Below are positions 17,962-29,429 of a stretch of 64,000 nucleotides of DNA, piece after piece. The DNA comes from Lachnoclostridium sp. Marseille-P6806 (GTDB lineage: Bacteria; Bacillota; Clostridia; Lachnospirales; Lachnospiraceae), in NCBI RefSeq assembly GCF_900625025.1, contig NZ_LR130586.1, positions 1-64,000 of the forward strand. Direction: 5' to 3'. Below the pieces are notes generated by a model. That model was not told the origin of the DNA, ran no database searches, and saw nothing but the letters and a program-made list of their open reading frames with translations. Every line of letters starts with the position of its first letter. Position 1 is the stretch's first letter. Position numbers and translations under genes: made by a program.

Positions 17962-18896
17962 GAGCCGGTCTTTTCGGCTCTCTCCGCGCGGCTTTTCAAT
18001 GCCTGCATTTCTTCCCTTTCGATAAAACGGTTCGTCCTGACGACATAGACCCCGCCGTCCTCCGCCCTGCGAATCCTCACCTTCGTTTTCATCAGCCCGT
18101 GCTCAGGGCACTCCGAAACATTGTAATAATGTCTGCCGTTCGGCGTAAACCACGATACCGGGTGCTTCCGGAGCGGCCGTCCGCAGAGCAGACAGCGCGT
18201 CTCCATGACCGCCTCATCCGCAAGCGCGACGCTCCGCTCCGGAAAGCTGCGCGAAATATATTTTGTATAGCCCGCAAAGCGGACGTGTACCTCGCTCTCC
18301 CGGTCCTCCGGCAGGGTGAAATAGTCATAGGAATAATTGACAAGAACCGATTCCGAAAGGCGCCGGAAAATCTGCGCCGTGTACCGCGCATCATCCAACG
18401 CCCGGTGAAACGGCGCCTCCATGGGGAGCGCGAAACCTTCCACCGCCGTTTCCAGAGCGCAGCGGTTTTTCGGCTGCCCCTGCGCCAGCGCATAGAGCTT
18501 CTGGACATCAAAAAAAGGGAGCGGCCCGTCGGAAAGCGATCCCATTCCATGGTATTTCATATTTCTCTGCAGCTCCGTGAGGTCGGAGGGGCCCCATGTG
18601 CAGAAGCAGGGCGTATCTCCGCACCAGCCCAGAAAGTCCCGCATGACGGCGGGAAAGTCCGCCTCCCCGGAAAGTTCTTCCATCCGGAGATGGAGGAGCT
18701 TTCCGGTAATATAGTGCATGGTATGGTAGCGGCTCGGCCGGACGAGCTTTGAAAATTCTCCCAAAACTTTCCGGTTTCCGTCAAGCTTTACCGCGCCGAG
18801 CTCGATGATCTCAAAGGGCATGACCGGATCCTGCCTGTCCCGGTGCGCATCCCCCTGATTCCACTCCAGATCCAGAACAATATAATTCATAGACAC
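17928..18896 (-). CDS. DEDDh 3'-5' exonuclease with zinc-finger-like tail
   Basis: Predicted RNase T/DnaQ-fold exonuclease, substrate unknown. The Exo I motif YIVLDLEWN is at residues 5-13, Exo II lies around TWGPSDLTELQRN near residue 100, and Exo III HRALDDARYT near 168; all acidic residues and the His are present. The C-terminal part has a Cys pair CLLCGRPL and later ECPEHG, a possible zinc-binding ribbon. The 322-aa length includes this extra domain. It runs convergently into the carboxypeptidase gene and is 13 bp downstream of the antiporter, so the latter two may be cotranscribed. Confidence 0.85.
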   Translation of the reverse strand: MSMNYIVLDLEWNQGDAHRDRQDPVMPFEIIELGAVKLDGNRKVLGEFSKLVRPSRYHTMHYITGKLLHLRMEELSGEADFPAVMRDFLGWCGDTPCFCTWGPSDLTELQRNMKYHGMGSLSDGPLPFFDVQKLYALAQGQPKNRCALETAVEGFALPMEAPFHRALDDARYTAQIFRRLSESVLVNYSYDYFTLPEDRESEVHVRFAGYTKYISRSFPERSVALADEAVMETRCLLCGRPLRKHPVSWFTPNGRHYYNVSECPEHGLMKTKVRIRRAEDGGVYVVRTNRFIEREEMQALKSRAERAEKTGSQKESVRRNRR

Positions 18897-18909
18897 ATAA
18901 CCGCTGTAT

Positions 18910-20127
18910 TTACCGGCGTGCAGGCTTCACCGGCTTTTTCATGTCGAGATAATCCGCCTCGCCGTGCTTTGAATACAGAATTTTGAGAAGAATCGGCGTC
19001 ACAATGGAGCTCGTGATGATAAGAAGAATCACGGAGGTGAAGTAGGCCGGGGACACCATGCCGACCTGCAGTCCTTTCTGCGCCACGATCAGGGCAACCT
19101 CGCCGCGGGTCATCATGCCCACGCCGATTTTCAGGCTGTCCTCGCCCGTAAATCCGAGGAGCTTTGCAATTCCGCCGCAGCCGATGATCTTGCCCACCAT
19201 CGCGACAAGCACAAAGGCGACGGAGAACCAGAGAATGCCCAGATTGATTTCACTGAGATCCGTCTGCAGCCCGATGGAGGCAAAGAACACCGGGCCGAAG
19301 AGCATATAGGAATTGATATCCATTTTCCGGGCGATATACTCCGAATCGTCGATGGAGCAGAGAATGATGCCCGCGACATAGGCGCCGGTGATATCCGCGA
19401 CACCGAAATACTCCTCCGCAATATAGGCGAGCGCAAAGCAGAGCGCCAGTCCGGCAATCGGAATCCGTCTCGTGTGGCGGTATCTCTCATCCAGCTTTCG
19501 GAAGATCAGATAGATCACATAGCCCACGCCGAGCGCGAATACGAAGAAGAACGCCGTCTGCAGAGCAACCTTGCCGAGATTCTGCGTGGGGTCTTTCATT
19601 CCCACCACAAAGGTGAGAACCAGAATGCCGATGACATCGTCGATGATCGCCGCACTGACAATCGTTGTACCGACAAAGCCCTGAATTTTTCCGAGCTCGC
19701 GCAGCGCCTGCACGGTGATGCTCACCGAGGTCGCCGTCATGATCGTGCCGATGAAGAGCCCCTCGTAAAACTCATTTGTCCCGTAGGGCGCGAAGCCGTA
19801 GAAGCACATATAAAGAAGCGTTCCGAGAACAAGCGGAGCAAACACGCCTCCGCAGGCGATCAGCGTCGCCTTGAGCCCGGTCTTTTTGAGCTGCTTGAGA
19901 TTGGTCTCCAGACCGGCGTTGAACATCAGAATAATCACGCCGATCTCCGCGAGTCCCGAAATCACATCCCCGTCCTGCACCCAGTTGAACACACTCGGTC
20001 CGATGAGAAGCCCCGCGATAATCTCGCCCGCAACCTGCGGAGCCCGGAGCTTCCTCGCAAGCAGGCCAAACACCTTGGCAAACACGATGATGATCGCCAG
20101 CGATTTCAGTAATTCCAATGTACTCAT
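18910..20127 (-). CDS. CPA2-family Na+/H+ antiporter (NapA/KefB-like)
   Basis: Membrane antiporter exchanging cytoplasmic Na+ or K+ for H+. The product has about 12-13 hydrophobic segments over 405 aa. The paired aspartates characteristic of electrogenic CPA members are seen in AAIIDDVIGILVLTF near residue 165. GLLIGPSVFNW near residue 40 and GVADITGAYVAGIILC near residue 235 are other family hallmarks. There is no C-terminal RCK domain, unlike KefB/KefC proper. The cation cannot be assigned from sequence. Confidence 0.88.
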   Translation of the reverse strand: MSTLELLKSLAIIIVFAKVFGLLARKLRAPQVAGEIIAGLLIGPSVFNWVQDGDVISGLAEIGVIILMFNAGLETNLKQLKKTGLKATLIACGGVFAPLVLGTLLYMCFYGFAPYGTNEFYEGLFIGTIMTATSVSITVQALRELGKIQGFVGTTIVSAAIIDDVIGILVLTFVVGMKDPTQNLGKVALQTAFFFVFALGVGYVIYLIFRKLDERYRHTRRIPIAGLALCFALAYIAEEYFGVADITGAYVAGIILCSIDDSEYIARKMDINSYMLFGPVFFASIGLQTDLSEINLGILWFSVAFVLVAMVGKIIGCGGIAKLLGFTGEDSLKIGVGMMTRGEVALIVAQKGLQVGMVSPAYFTSVILLIITSSIVTPILLKILYSKHGEADYLDMKKPVKPARR

Positions 20128-20187
20128 TTTTCCCGCCTCTCTCTCACAGATCCCGTATTTTTGATCTTCCCACCATGCAGCAACGTC

Positions 20188-20226
20188 TCATAAAGAAAGA
20201 ACCGGATCGATATTCCGGTCCTTTCT
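20188..20226 (-). terminator. Intrinsic terminator of gyrA
   Basis: On the minus strand AGAAAGGACCGGA pairs, with one mismatch, with TCCGGTTCTTTCT and runs into TTTCTTTATG. It lies about 85 bp past the gyrA stop and ends the gyrBA transcript. Confidence 0.75.
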
Positions 20227-20311
20227 GTTCTACTGAAGATCTGTATCTACTGCAATTAATGTAGTCCTGTTTTCTTTTTTTGGCAACAGACTTTTTTGAA
20301 AAGTCCGCAGC

Positions 20312-22822
20312 TTACTCGTCCGCCTCCGCCGCGCCGGTTTCCTCCTCCTCTGCGGTTTCCTCTCCGTCCGGGGAAAGCCCGCTGCGTACCTTTGCGATCT
20401 GCGCGACCGTGCTGCCCTCATCCAGACGGATGAGCCTGACCCCCGAGGTGATGCGGCTCAGATCCCGGAGCTCGTCCATCCGGATCTGAATGATGACGCC
20501 CTCCGTCGTGATCATCATGATCTGATCCTCGTCCGTAACCGCCTTGACGCCCATCAGGAAACCCGTTTTGTCCGTCACGCGATAGCATTTGGTTCCGATG
20601 CCGCCGCGCCCCTGATGACGGAATTCGGAGAGCGCCGTCTTCTTGCCCATACCCTTTTCGGACACGACGAGAAGCGAATCTCCCTGCGTATTGAGCTGCA
20701 TGCCGACGACCTCGTCGCCGTCCCGGAGCGTGATGCCCTTAACGCCCATCGAGTTGCGGCCCGTTGCCCTTGCATCCTCTTCATCAAAGCAGATGCTCAT
20801 ACCATTCTTTGTAACAATGTAGATCTGATTTGTCCGATCCGTCAGCTTGACTTCAATCAGCTCATCCCCATCCCGCAGAGCGATGGCGATGATTCCGCTC
20901 CGGTTGATGTTGCGGAAATCATTGAGCGGCGTCTTCTTGATCGTTCCGTTCTTTGTGACGAAGAAGAGGTTTTTTCCTTCCTCCTCCGCCTCGACAAGAG
21001 GGATGATGGCCGATATCCGCTCGCCGGGATTCAGGTTCAGAAGATTGATGGCAGCCGTTCCCCGCGCCGTCCGGCCCGCCTCCGGAATCTGCCATGTCTT
21101 CATGCGGAACGCGCGTCCCATGTTCGTAAAGAACATCAGATAGCTCTTGTTCGAGCACATAAGAAGATCCGTGGTCACATCGTTATCAATGGTCGTCATC
21201 CCCCGGATCCCGCGGCCGCCGCGGTGCTGCACCGAGAAGTTGTCCACGCTCATCCGTTTGATGTAGCCCAGAGAGCTCCGGGCAATCAGAACATTCTCGG
21301 TGGGGATGAGATCCTCGTTCTCGATATCGGTACTCGCGTACAGATCGATCTGCGTTCTCCGCGCGTCCCCGTATTTCTCGGCAATCGCGTTCATTTCGTC
21401 ACGGATGACCTGTAAAAGGAGCTTTTTATCCCCAAGGATGGCCGTCAGCCTTGCAATCGTGGCGACAAGCTCGGCGTGCTCGGACTCGATTTTTTCTCTT
21501 TCAAGGCCGGTCAGCGCCCGCAGCCGCATGTCCACGATAGCCTGCGCCTGCGCCTCGGACAGACCGAAGCGCTCCATGAGGGCGCCTCTCGCCTCCGCGA
21601 CATTGGCGCTGCGGCGGATGATGGTCACCACCTCGTCGATGTTGTCGAGCGCGGCGAGGAGTCCCTGCAGGATATGATCCCGTTCCTCCGCCTTGTTCAG
21701 CTCATAGCGGGTTCTGCGCGTCACGACCTGCTCCTGATAGGAGAGATAGTGGCCGAGAATCTCCATGAGATTCATGACTTTCGGCTCGTTGTTCACCAGC
21801 GCCAGCATGATGACGCCGAATGTGTCCTGAAGCTGCGTGTGCTTGAAGAGCTGATTCAGAATCACGTTTGCGTTTGCGTCGTGCCGGAGCTCGATCACGA
21901 TGCGCATGCCCTCGCGGTCGGATTCGTCACGGAGATCCGTGATGCCCTCCACCCGCTTTGTCTTGACAAGCTCCGCGATTTTCTGAATCAGCGTCGCCTT
22001 ATTCACGAGATAGGGGAGCTCGGTCACGATGATCCGGCTCTTGCCGTTCGGCATCGTCTCGATATCTGTCACCGCGCGGACAAGGATCTTGCCTCTCCCG
22101 GTGCGGTAGGCCTCCACAGCACCGGACACACCCATCATAATTCCGCCGGTCGGAAAATCCGGACCCTTGATGATCGGCAGAATCTCCTCGATATCGGTCT
22201 CGCGGTCCTCCTCGATCCGGTTCTGCATGATCTTATCGCAGGCCGCGACGACCTCGCGCAGATTGTGCGGAGGAATGTTGGTCGCCATACCGACGGCAAT
22301 TCCCGTGGTGCCGTTCACAAGGAGATTCGGAAAACGGCTCGGCATGACGCTGGGCTCCTTTTCCGTCTCGTCGAAGTTCGGCACAAAGTCGACCGTATCC
22401 TTGCCGATGTCGGCGATCATTTCCATGGAAATCTTTGTCAGACGCGCCTCCGTGTACCGCATCGCGGCCGCGCCGTCTCCGTCCACGGAGCCGAAATTTC
22501 CGTGCCCGTCCACGAGACAGCAGCGCATCGACCACGGCTGCGCCATATAGACCAGCGCGCCGTAGATGGAGCTGTCGCCGTGGGGATGGTATTTACCCAT
22601 CGTATCGCCGACAATACGCGCGCATTTCCGGTGCGGCTTGTCGGGACCGTTGTTCAGCTCGACCATGGAGTAGAGTATCCTGCGCTGCACCGGCTTGAGG
22701 CCGTCCCGCACATCGGGAAGCGCCCGCGACGCGATGACGCTCATCGCGTAGTCGATGTAGGAGGTCTTCATGGTTTTCTGCAGATCCACATCCTGTATTC
22801 TGTCAAAAATCTTATCGTCCAT
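20312..22822 (-). CDS. gyrA: DNA gyrase subunit A
   Basis: Breaks and rejoins DNA in the gyrase A2B2 tetramer. Started at 22822 (MDDKIFDRI), with GGAG 6 bp upstream. The catalytic Tyr lies in [14 protein letters not shown] near residue 120. The quinolone-determining segment [17 protein letters not shown] is near residues 78-94 and has Gly where many gyrases have Asp or Glu (E. coli position 87). The C-terminal beta-propeller includes the GyrA box [11 protein letters not shown]. The 836-aa length is normal; the tail is Glu-rich. It lies 26 bp after gyrB. Confidence 0.97.
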   Translation of the reverse strand: MDDKIFDRIQDVDLQKTMKTSYIDYAMSVIASRALPDVRDGLKPVQRRILYSMVELNNGPDKPHRKCARIVGDTMGKYHPHGDSSIYGALVYMAQPWSMRCCLVDGHGNFGSVDGDGAAAMRYTEARLTKISMEMIADIGKDTVDFVPNFDETEKEPSVMPSRFPNLLVNGTTGIAVGMATNIPPHNLREVVAACDKIMQNRIEEDRETDIEEILPIIKGPDFPTGGIMMGVSGAVEAYRTGRGKILVRAVTDIETMPNGKSRIIVTELPYLVNKATLIQKIAELVKTKRVEGITDLRDESDREGMRIVIELRHDANANVILNQLFKHTQLQDTFGVIMLALVNNEPKVMNLMEILGHYLSYQEQVVTRRTRYELNKAEERDHILQGLLAALDNIDEVVTIIRRSANVAEARGALMERFGLSEAQAQAIVDMRLRALTGLEREKIESEHAELVATIARLTAILGDKKLLLQVIRDEMNAIAEKYGDARRTQIDLYASTDIENEDLIPTENVLIARSSLGYIKRMSVDNFSVQHRGGRGIRGMTTIDNDVTTDLLMCSNKSYLMFFTNMGRAFRMKTWQIPEAGRTARGTAAINLLNLNPGERISAIIPLVEAEEEGKNLFFVTKNGTIKKTPLNDFRNINRSGIIAIALRDGDELIEVKLTDRTNQIYIVTKNGMSICFDEEDARATGRNSMGVKGITLRDGDEVVGMQLNTQGDSLLVVSEKGMGKKTALSEFRHQGRGGIGTKCYRVTDKTGFLMGVKAVTDEDQIMMITTEGVIIQIRMDELRDLSRITSGVRLIRLDEGSTVAQIAKVRSGLSPDGEETAEEEETGAAEADE

Positions 22823-22848
22823 TGCTCTCTCCATCCCGAAACGGAAGC

Positions 22849-25032
<2,184 letters not shown>

Positions 25033-26130
25033 TTACCGATGATTTCCGTTATCCAGATCAATTTTGCCGTCCCGGATGCGGAATACCCGATCCATCGTAA
25101 AGCGGTTTTTCACAAATTCATCCAGACCGGTGCAAGTGATAAAGGTCTGAATCCCGCCGATGCTGCCAAGAAGATAATTCTGCCTGTCCGAATCCAGCTC
25201 CGAGAGAACATCGTCCAGCATCAGAACCGGATTGTCATGAATGATTTCCTTTACAAGCTCGATTTCCGATAATTTGAGAGACAGAGCGCAGGTACGCTGC
25301 TGCCCCTGCGAACCGAAAACCCGAAGATCGATGCCATCGCTCACAAAGGAAAAATCATCCCTGTGAGGCCCTGTCGTCGTCATTCGAAGACGAATATCCC
25401 GGCTTCTGAAAAAAGCGAGATTTTTTGCAAAAAGCTCCTCGGTCACATTCGGCTCATAGCTTATTTTCAGATGTTCCCTGCCTCCGGAAAGCTTTTCATG
25501 AATGACACCGACGATATCGCCCACGCGGCGCATAAATTCCTCGCGCCGACGGATGATTCTTACACCGTAATTCACAATCTGTTCATCCCAGATCCCCAGA
25601 GTATCCGCGAGCTCCCCGTGCAGCGCGATATCCTTCAGAAGACGATTCCGCTGCTCCACGATGCGGTTGTACTGGCCAAGATCATGAAGATAATTTCTGT
25701 CGAGCTGACAGAGCTCCATATCCATGAAGCGCCGCCGCTCCGAGGGTCCGTCCTTGATGATGCGAAGATCATCGGGAGAGAAGAAGATAATATGCAGGAT
25801 TCCCACAAGCTCGGAGGCCCGGCGGAGCTTCTGCCCGTTCAGAGCAAGGCCCTTGGCCTTGTTTCTGCGCAGATGCATATCGATACGGTAATCGATTCCG
25901 CCTTTCATGAGGCCGCAGCGGATATGCGCCTCCTCATGGCCGAAGCGGATCAGGTCGCGGTCCTTTTGCCCCCGGTAGGATTTCGTGAGAGCCGCCATAT
26001 AGAGCGCTTCCAGAATATTGGTCTTTCCCTGCGCATTGCTGCCGCAGATGATATTGGTTCCCTCCGAAAAGCTTGTCTGCAGCCTCTCATAATTCCGGAA
26101 ATCCGAGAGCTCCAGCGATTGAATAAACAT
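25033..26130 (-). CDS. recF: DNA repair and replication protein RecF
   Basis: ABC-type ATPase that helps load RecA at gaps. Started at 26130 (MFIQSLELSDFRNYE), giving the normal 365 aa. Walker A GSNAQGKTNILEA is near residue 31, the signature FGSQGQQRTCALSLKLSE near 300, and Walker B MLDDVLSELD near 327. An upstream in-frame start would add 25 Arg/Cys-rich residues encoded by the dispersed repeat, so it is rejected. The 5' leader between yaaA and recF consists largely of that repeat. Confidence 0.96.
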   Translation of the reverse strand: MFIQSLELSDFRNYERLQTSFSEGTNIICGSNAQGKTNILEALYMAALTKSYRGQKDRDLIRFGHEEAHIRCGLMKGGIDYRIDMHLRRNKAKGLALNGQKLRRASELVGILHIIFFSPDDLRIIKDGPSERRRFMDMELCQLDRNYLHDLGQYNRIVEQRNRLLKDIALHGELADTLGIWDEQIVNYGVRIIRRREEFMRRVGDIVGVIHEKLSGGREHLKISYEPNVTEELFAKNLAFFRSRDIRLRMTTTGPHRDDFSFVSDGIDLRVFGSQGQQRTCALSLKLSEIELVKEIIHDNPVLMLDDVLSELDSDRQNYLLGSIGGIQTFITCTGLDEFVKNRFTMDRVFRIRDGKIDLDNGNHR

Positions 26131-26200
26131 AAAAACCACCATTCCGAAGCACTCACAGCGAGACGCGCGCCGGGGCACCCTCAGAGAGGCCCTCGCCGCG
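26128..26200 (-). repeat. Start-codon-linked repeat, copy before recF
   Basis: On the minus strand: GGCGCGCGTCTCGC, five bases, GTGCTTCGGAATGGTGG, five bases, then ATG. The two blocks align with the copies at 5878, 44544 and 46749. It almost fills the gap between yaaA and recF and supplies the recF ribosome-binding GGTGG. Confidence 0.75.
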
Positions 26201-26201
26201 A

Positions 26202-26417
26202 TCACTCTGCAAGAGAGACAATCACCGCTTCCTCTCCTCCGTATGAAAAAACATCCCCGTCTCGGAGCTTGCGCCCGCGTCTTGTCTCGATCTCGCCGTT
26301 GACGGCAACGCAGCCGTTCTCAATATCCTCTTTCGCCTCGGATCCCGATTCCGAAAATCCGGCCAGCTTCATCGCCTGCCCGAGCTTTATAAAATCATCC
26401 TTGATGACAACCTTCAT
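26202..26417 (-). CDS. yaaA: S4-domain RNA-binding protein YaaA
   Basis: Small RNA-binding protein found between dnaN and recF in most Firmicutes; it may take part in ribosome assembly. From the ATG at 26417 (MKVVIKDDFIKLGQAMKLAG) it has 71 residues, the family norm, with GGGAG 5 bp upstream. The S4 fold covers nearly all of it, including VNGEIETRRGRKLRDGD near residue 40. An ATG six codons earlier is possible but has no better ribosome site. Confidence 0.93.
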   Translation of the reverse strand: MKVVIKDDFIKLGQAMKLAGFSESGSEAKEDIENGCVAVNGEIETRRGRKLRDGDVFSYGGEEAVIVSLAE

Positions 26418-26450
26418 GACATCTCCCTTTCTCACGGGATCTATTCATTC

Positions 26451-27554
26451 TCAAACCGTTGTGAAATTCACCGGGAGAATCACATAGTTATAGCTTTCCT
26501 CCGCGTTGCGGATGAAGCACGGCGCCTTGGGATTCATGAAATAAATATCAATCTCCTCGTCGTCGATGGCGCGGAGCGCGTCGATCATGAAGCGGGGATT
26601 GAAGCCGATCATAATCTCTCTCCCCTCCATGGAAATTTCGATATTTTCATCCATGGAGCCGATGGCCGTCGAAATCCGGATCTCCAGATTTTCCTCTGAC
26701 GCGGAGAGAATGATCGGTTTTTTATCCCCCTCCTTGATGAGAAGCGTCGCGCGGTCGATACAGTCGAGCAGTTCTCTGCGATTGATCGTGATCCTTGTCT
26801 CGTAATCGCTCGAGAGCATCTGGTCGATGCGGAAATATTCCCCCTCGATCAGGCGGGACACGACGACCGTCTCGTCAAATTCAAACAGAACATGCTTGTC
26901 CGTAAAGAAAACGGAGACCTGTTTTTCCATATCGCCGCCGAGAATCTTGGCGATCTCCCCGAGAGTCTTGCCGGGAATGACGAGCCTCCTGTCGCTGTAA
27001 GAACCGGCAAGCTCCACCTTGCGGATGGAAATTCTGTGCCCGTCGAGAGAAACCAGCTTCAGAACATTTTGCTTAAGCTCCATCAGCTCTCCGGTCATCA
27101 GCTTGTTGCTGTCATTGTCGGAGATGGAGAAAATCGTTTTGTTGATGATGTCGCGGAGCGTAAATTCGGTAATATTGATTCCGTTGTTCTTTTCCAGCTC
27201 GGGAAGTCTCGTGAACTCCCTGCCGTCCCGTCCTCCGATCTCGAACTTTGCCTTTCCGCAGACAATCGTCACCCTCTCACCGGAGGCGGTAATGGAAACC
27301 GTTTCGTCCGGCAGCTTTCTCACAATACCGGAAAACACGCCGGCGTCGATGGCGATCATCCCCTTTTCCTCTATGGTTCCCTGAATCGAGGTCTGTATGC
27401 CGAGCTCCGTATCATTGGCGATCAGCGTGATTTTCTGAGCGGCCGCGTCGATCAGAATACATTCCAGAATGGTCATGGTCGTTCTTGTCGGAACCGCTTT
27501 TGATACAATCGTGATGGCATTCACGAGCTCTTTTTTTTCGCAGAGGATTTTCAT
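26451..27554 (-). CDS. dnaN: DNA polymerase III beta sliding clamp
   Basis: Ring-shaped processivity clamp. It starts MKILCEKKELVNAITIVSKA, a typical DnaN N terminus, and ends with YNYVILPVNFTTV, the conserved C-terminal strand near the peptide-binding pocket. Three clamp domains of about 120 residues each fit the 367-aa length. It follows the origin segment downstream of dnaA and heads the yaaA-recF-gyrB-gyrA run. Confidence 0.96.
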   Translation of the reverse strand: MKILCEKKELVNAITIVSKAVPTRTTMTILECILIDAAAQKITLIANDTELGIQTSIQGTIEEKGMIAIDAGVFSGIVRKLPDETVSITASGERVTIVCGKAKFEIGGRDGREFTRLPELEKNNGINITEFTLRDIINKTIFSISDNDSNKLMTGELMELKQNVLKLVSLDGHRISIRKVELAGSYSDRRLVIPGKTLGEIAKILGGDMEKQVSVFFTDKHVLFEFDETVVVSRLIEGEYFRIDQMLSSDYETRITINRRELLDCIDRATLLIKEGDKKPIILSASEENLEIRISTAIGSMDENIEISMEGREIMIGFNPRFMIDALRAIDDEEIDIYFMNPKAPCFIRNAEESYNYVILPVNFTTV

Positions 27555-27943
27555 TGACGCTCTCCTTATGATTTATTTTGAATTTATGCTGAACTTATTC
27601 ACTTATTCGTTTTCATAACACCGGGAGTCCGGCACTCTTATCTCTAATAAGAAAAGATAAGAAAAAGATAAGAAAAAGAAGAAGTATTCGTAAGGTCTGT
27701 GATTTTGTTCATAACCTTGTCTATTATATAATTTATGCGGCCTATAAGCAAATTTAAGGCGGTGGAAAGACCGTTTTTGATCAGTGGATAGGGGTGGAAG
27801 AAAAACCGCCTGAAAAAGCCCGGGAGAGGCTCTTTTTGAAAAAAGTTGTGGATTTTGTTCACAATATCCCCAAAAATTCACAGTAAATTGTGGATAACCC
27901 GTCGTGATAAATGAAAAAGGACTGCTTTTCGCAGTCCCTTTCG
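27555..27943. other. Origin segment (dnaA-dnaN intergenic) with DnaA boxes
   Basis: A 389-bp AT-rich gap. A perfect DnaA box TGTGGATAA lies at 27889-27897, a near match TGTGGATTT at 27847-27855, and weaker ones at 27855-27863 (TTGTTCACA) and 27595-27603 (TTATTCACT). At 27647-27678 three purine-rich units (ATAAGAAAAG, ATAAGAAAAAG twice) lie in tandem and may mark the unwinding side. This matches the downstream half of a bipartite Firmicute oriC. The dnaN promoter must also lie here but was not resolved. Confidence 0.8.
27911..27942 (-). terminator. Intrinsic terminator of dnaA
   Basis: On the minus strand GGGACTGCG, loop AAAA, then GCAGTCC followed by TTTTTCATTTATC. It begins only a few bases past the dnaA stop codon and separates dnaA from dnaN transcription. 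Confidence 0.85.
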
Positions 27944-29392
27944 TTATCCGCTGATGAGATTGAGTTTTCGCAGTATGAGCTCGATATTGTTTTTCAGCTC
28001 CTCGTTTCCTTTCAGATCTTCCTTGATTTTGTCTGCGCCGTGCATGACGGTGGTGTGATCCTTGTTGCCGAGCATCTTGCCGATCCGGTCGAGCGTGAGA
28101 TCGGTGTGCTCCCGGAGGATATACATGACGACCTGTCTGGGAACCACATATTCGCTGCTGCGCTTGCGGCTTGTGACATCGCTCTCGCGGACCCCGTAAT
28201 GCTCGCATACGGTATTAACGATCATTTCCGGTGTAGCTACGGTGCTGTTGTCGGGATAGATGATGTCTTTCAGCGCCTCTCTGGCATTTTCCAGATTGAT
28301 TTCGACATTGTTCAGCTTCGAGTAGGCGATCATCTTGTTGTAGGCGCCTTCGAGCTCGCGGATATTGGATTTGATGTTGGTCGCAATATATTCGAGAATC
28401 GCGGGATCGATCTCGATATGCTGATTCTCCGTGTTTTTTTGGAGAATGGCCATCCGCGTCTCATAGTCCGGCGGCTGGATATCCGCGATCAGTCCCCATT
28501 CAAAGCGGGAGCGGAAGCGCTCCTCGAGAGTCTCCATTTCCTTTGGCGGTCGGTCGGAGGAAAGAATGATCTGCTTTCCGGCGGCGTGAAGCTCGTTAAA
28601 GGTATGGAAAAATTCCTCCTGCGTCGATTCCTTGCCGATGATGAACTGAATGTCGTCGATGAGAAGCACGTCGACCGTCCGGTACTTGTCCCGGAGTCTC
28701 GACATGGAGGAGGCGTTGCGGGAGCGGATGCTCTCGATCACCTCATTCGTGAACTGCTCGGAGGTGACATAGAGAACTTTCTTATTATGATCATGCTCCA
28801 GAACATAGTGGCCGATGGAGTGCATCAGGTGCGTTTTTCCAAGTCCCGCTCCTCCGTAGATGAAGAGGGGATTGTAGGCCTGTCCGGGAGATTCCGCCAC
28901 GGCGAGACAGGCGGACTGCGCAAATTTATTGTTTCCGCCGACAATGAAGGTATCGAAGCGGTATCTGGGATTCAGATTGGATTCAAGATAAATGGAATCT
29001 TCTTTCCCGGACGGCTCCTGTGAATTGTCGGCATTTCCGTTCTGCCTCTCCTCCTCCCGGCGGAGCTGCTCCTCGGTTTCGAGAAGAAAGACGACATGAT
29101 AATCCGGGCCGTCCAGATATTCCCCGGTGGCGGGATTGCTGTTCAGCAGCTCTGTGATGGCGACCTCAAAAAATTTGGTGTAGCGGCCGGAAATATAGTC
29201 CAGCATATTGTTGTGATTGGAATGAATCAGAATATGGACAGTATTTCCCTCCACGCTTTCTACGGTAAGGGGCTGTATCCACGTCTTGTAGGAAATGGAT
29301 GAGAGATCATATTCCCTCTGAATATATTCCTTGATATGATCCCATTCCTGCTGCAGTCTTGCGAAAGTCTGTCCGTCTGTCATTCCGTTCAT
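27944..29392 (-). CDS. dnaA: Chromosomal replication initiator DnaA
   Basis: AAA+ initiator that binds DnaA boxes and opens oriC. Domain I spans about residues 1-95 and the linker about 95-140. The AAA+ domain has Walker A GGAGLGKTHLMHS near residue 178 and Walker B VLLIDDIQFI near 240. The C-terminal DNA-binding domain has the signature GNKDHTTVMHGADKI near 450. The 482-aa length is normal. A second Met three codons in (MTDGQ) is an alternative start. Oddity: upstream there are only 37 bp to a GH127 gene instead of the usual rpmH-dnaA region with promoter and DnaA boxes. Confidence 0.97.
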   Translation of the reverse strand: MNGMTDGQTFARLQQEWDHIKEYIQREYDLSSISYKTWIQPLTVESVEGNTVHILIHSNHNNMLDYISGRYTKFFEVAITELLNSNPATGEYLDGPDYHVVFLLETEEQLRREEERQNGNADNSQEPSGKEDSIYLESNLNPRYRFDTFIVGGNNKFAQSACLAVAESPGQAYNPLFIYGGAGLGKTHLMHSIGHYVLEHDHNKKVLYVTSEQFTNEVIESIRSRNASSMSRLRDKYRTVDVLLIDDIQFIIGKESTQEEFFHTFNELHAAGKQIILSSDRPPKEMETLEERFRSRFEWGLIADIQPPDYETRMAILQKNTENQHIEIDPAILEYIATNIKSNIRELEGAYNKMIAYSKLNNVEINLENAREALKDIIYPDNSTVATPEMIVNTVCEHYGVRESDVTSRKRSSEYVVPRQVVMYILREHTDLTLDRIGKMLGNKDHTTVMHGADKIKEDLKGNEELKNNIELILRKLNLISG

Positions 29393-29429
29393 TGTAAAAA
29401 ACCTCTTGATTCTGTTTCTATATAAAACT

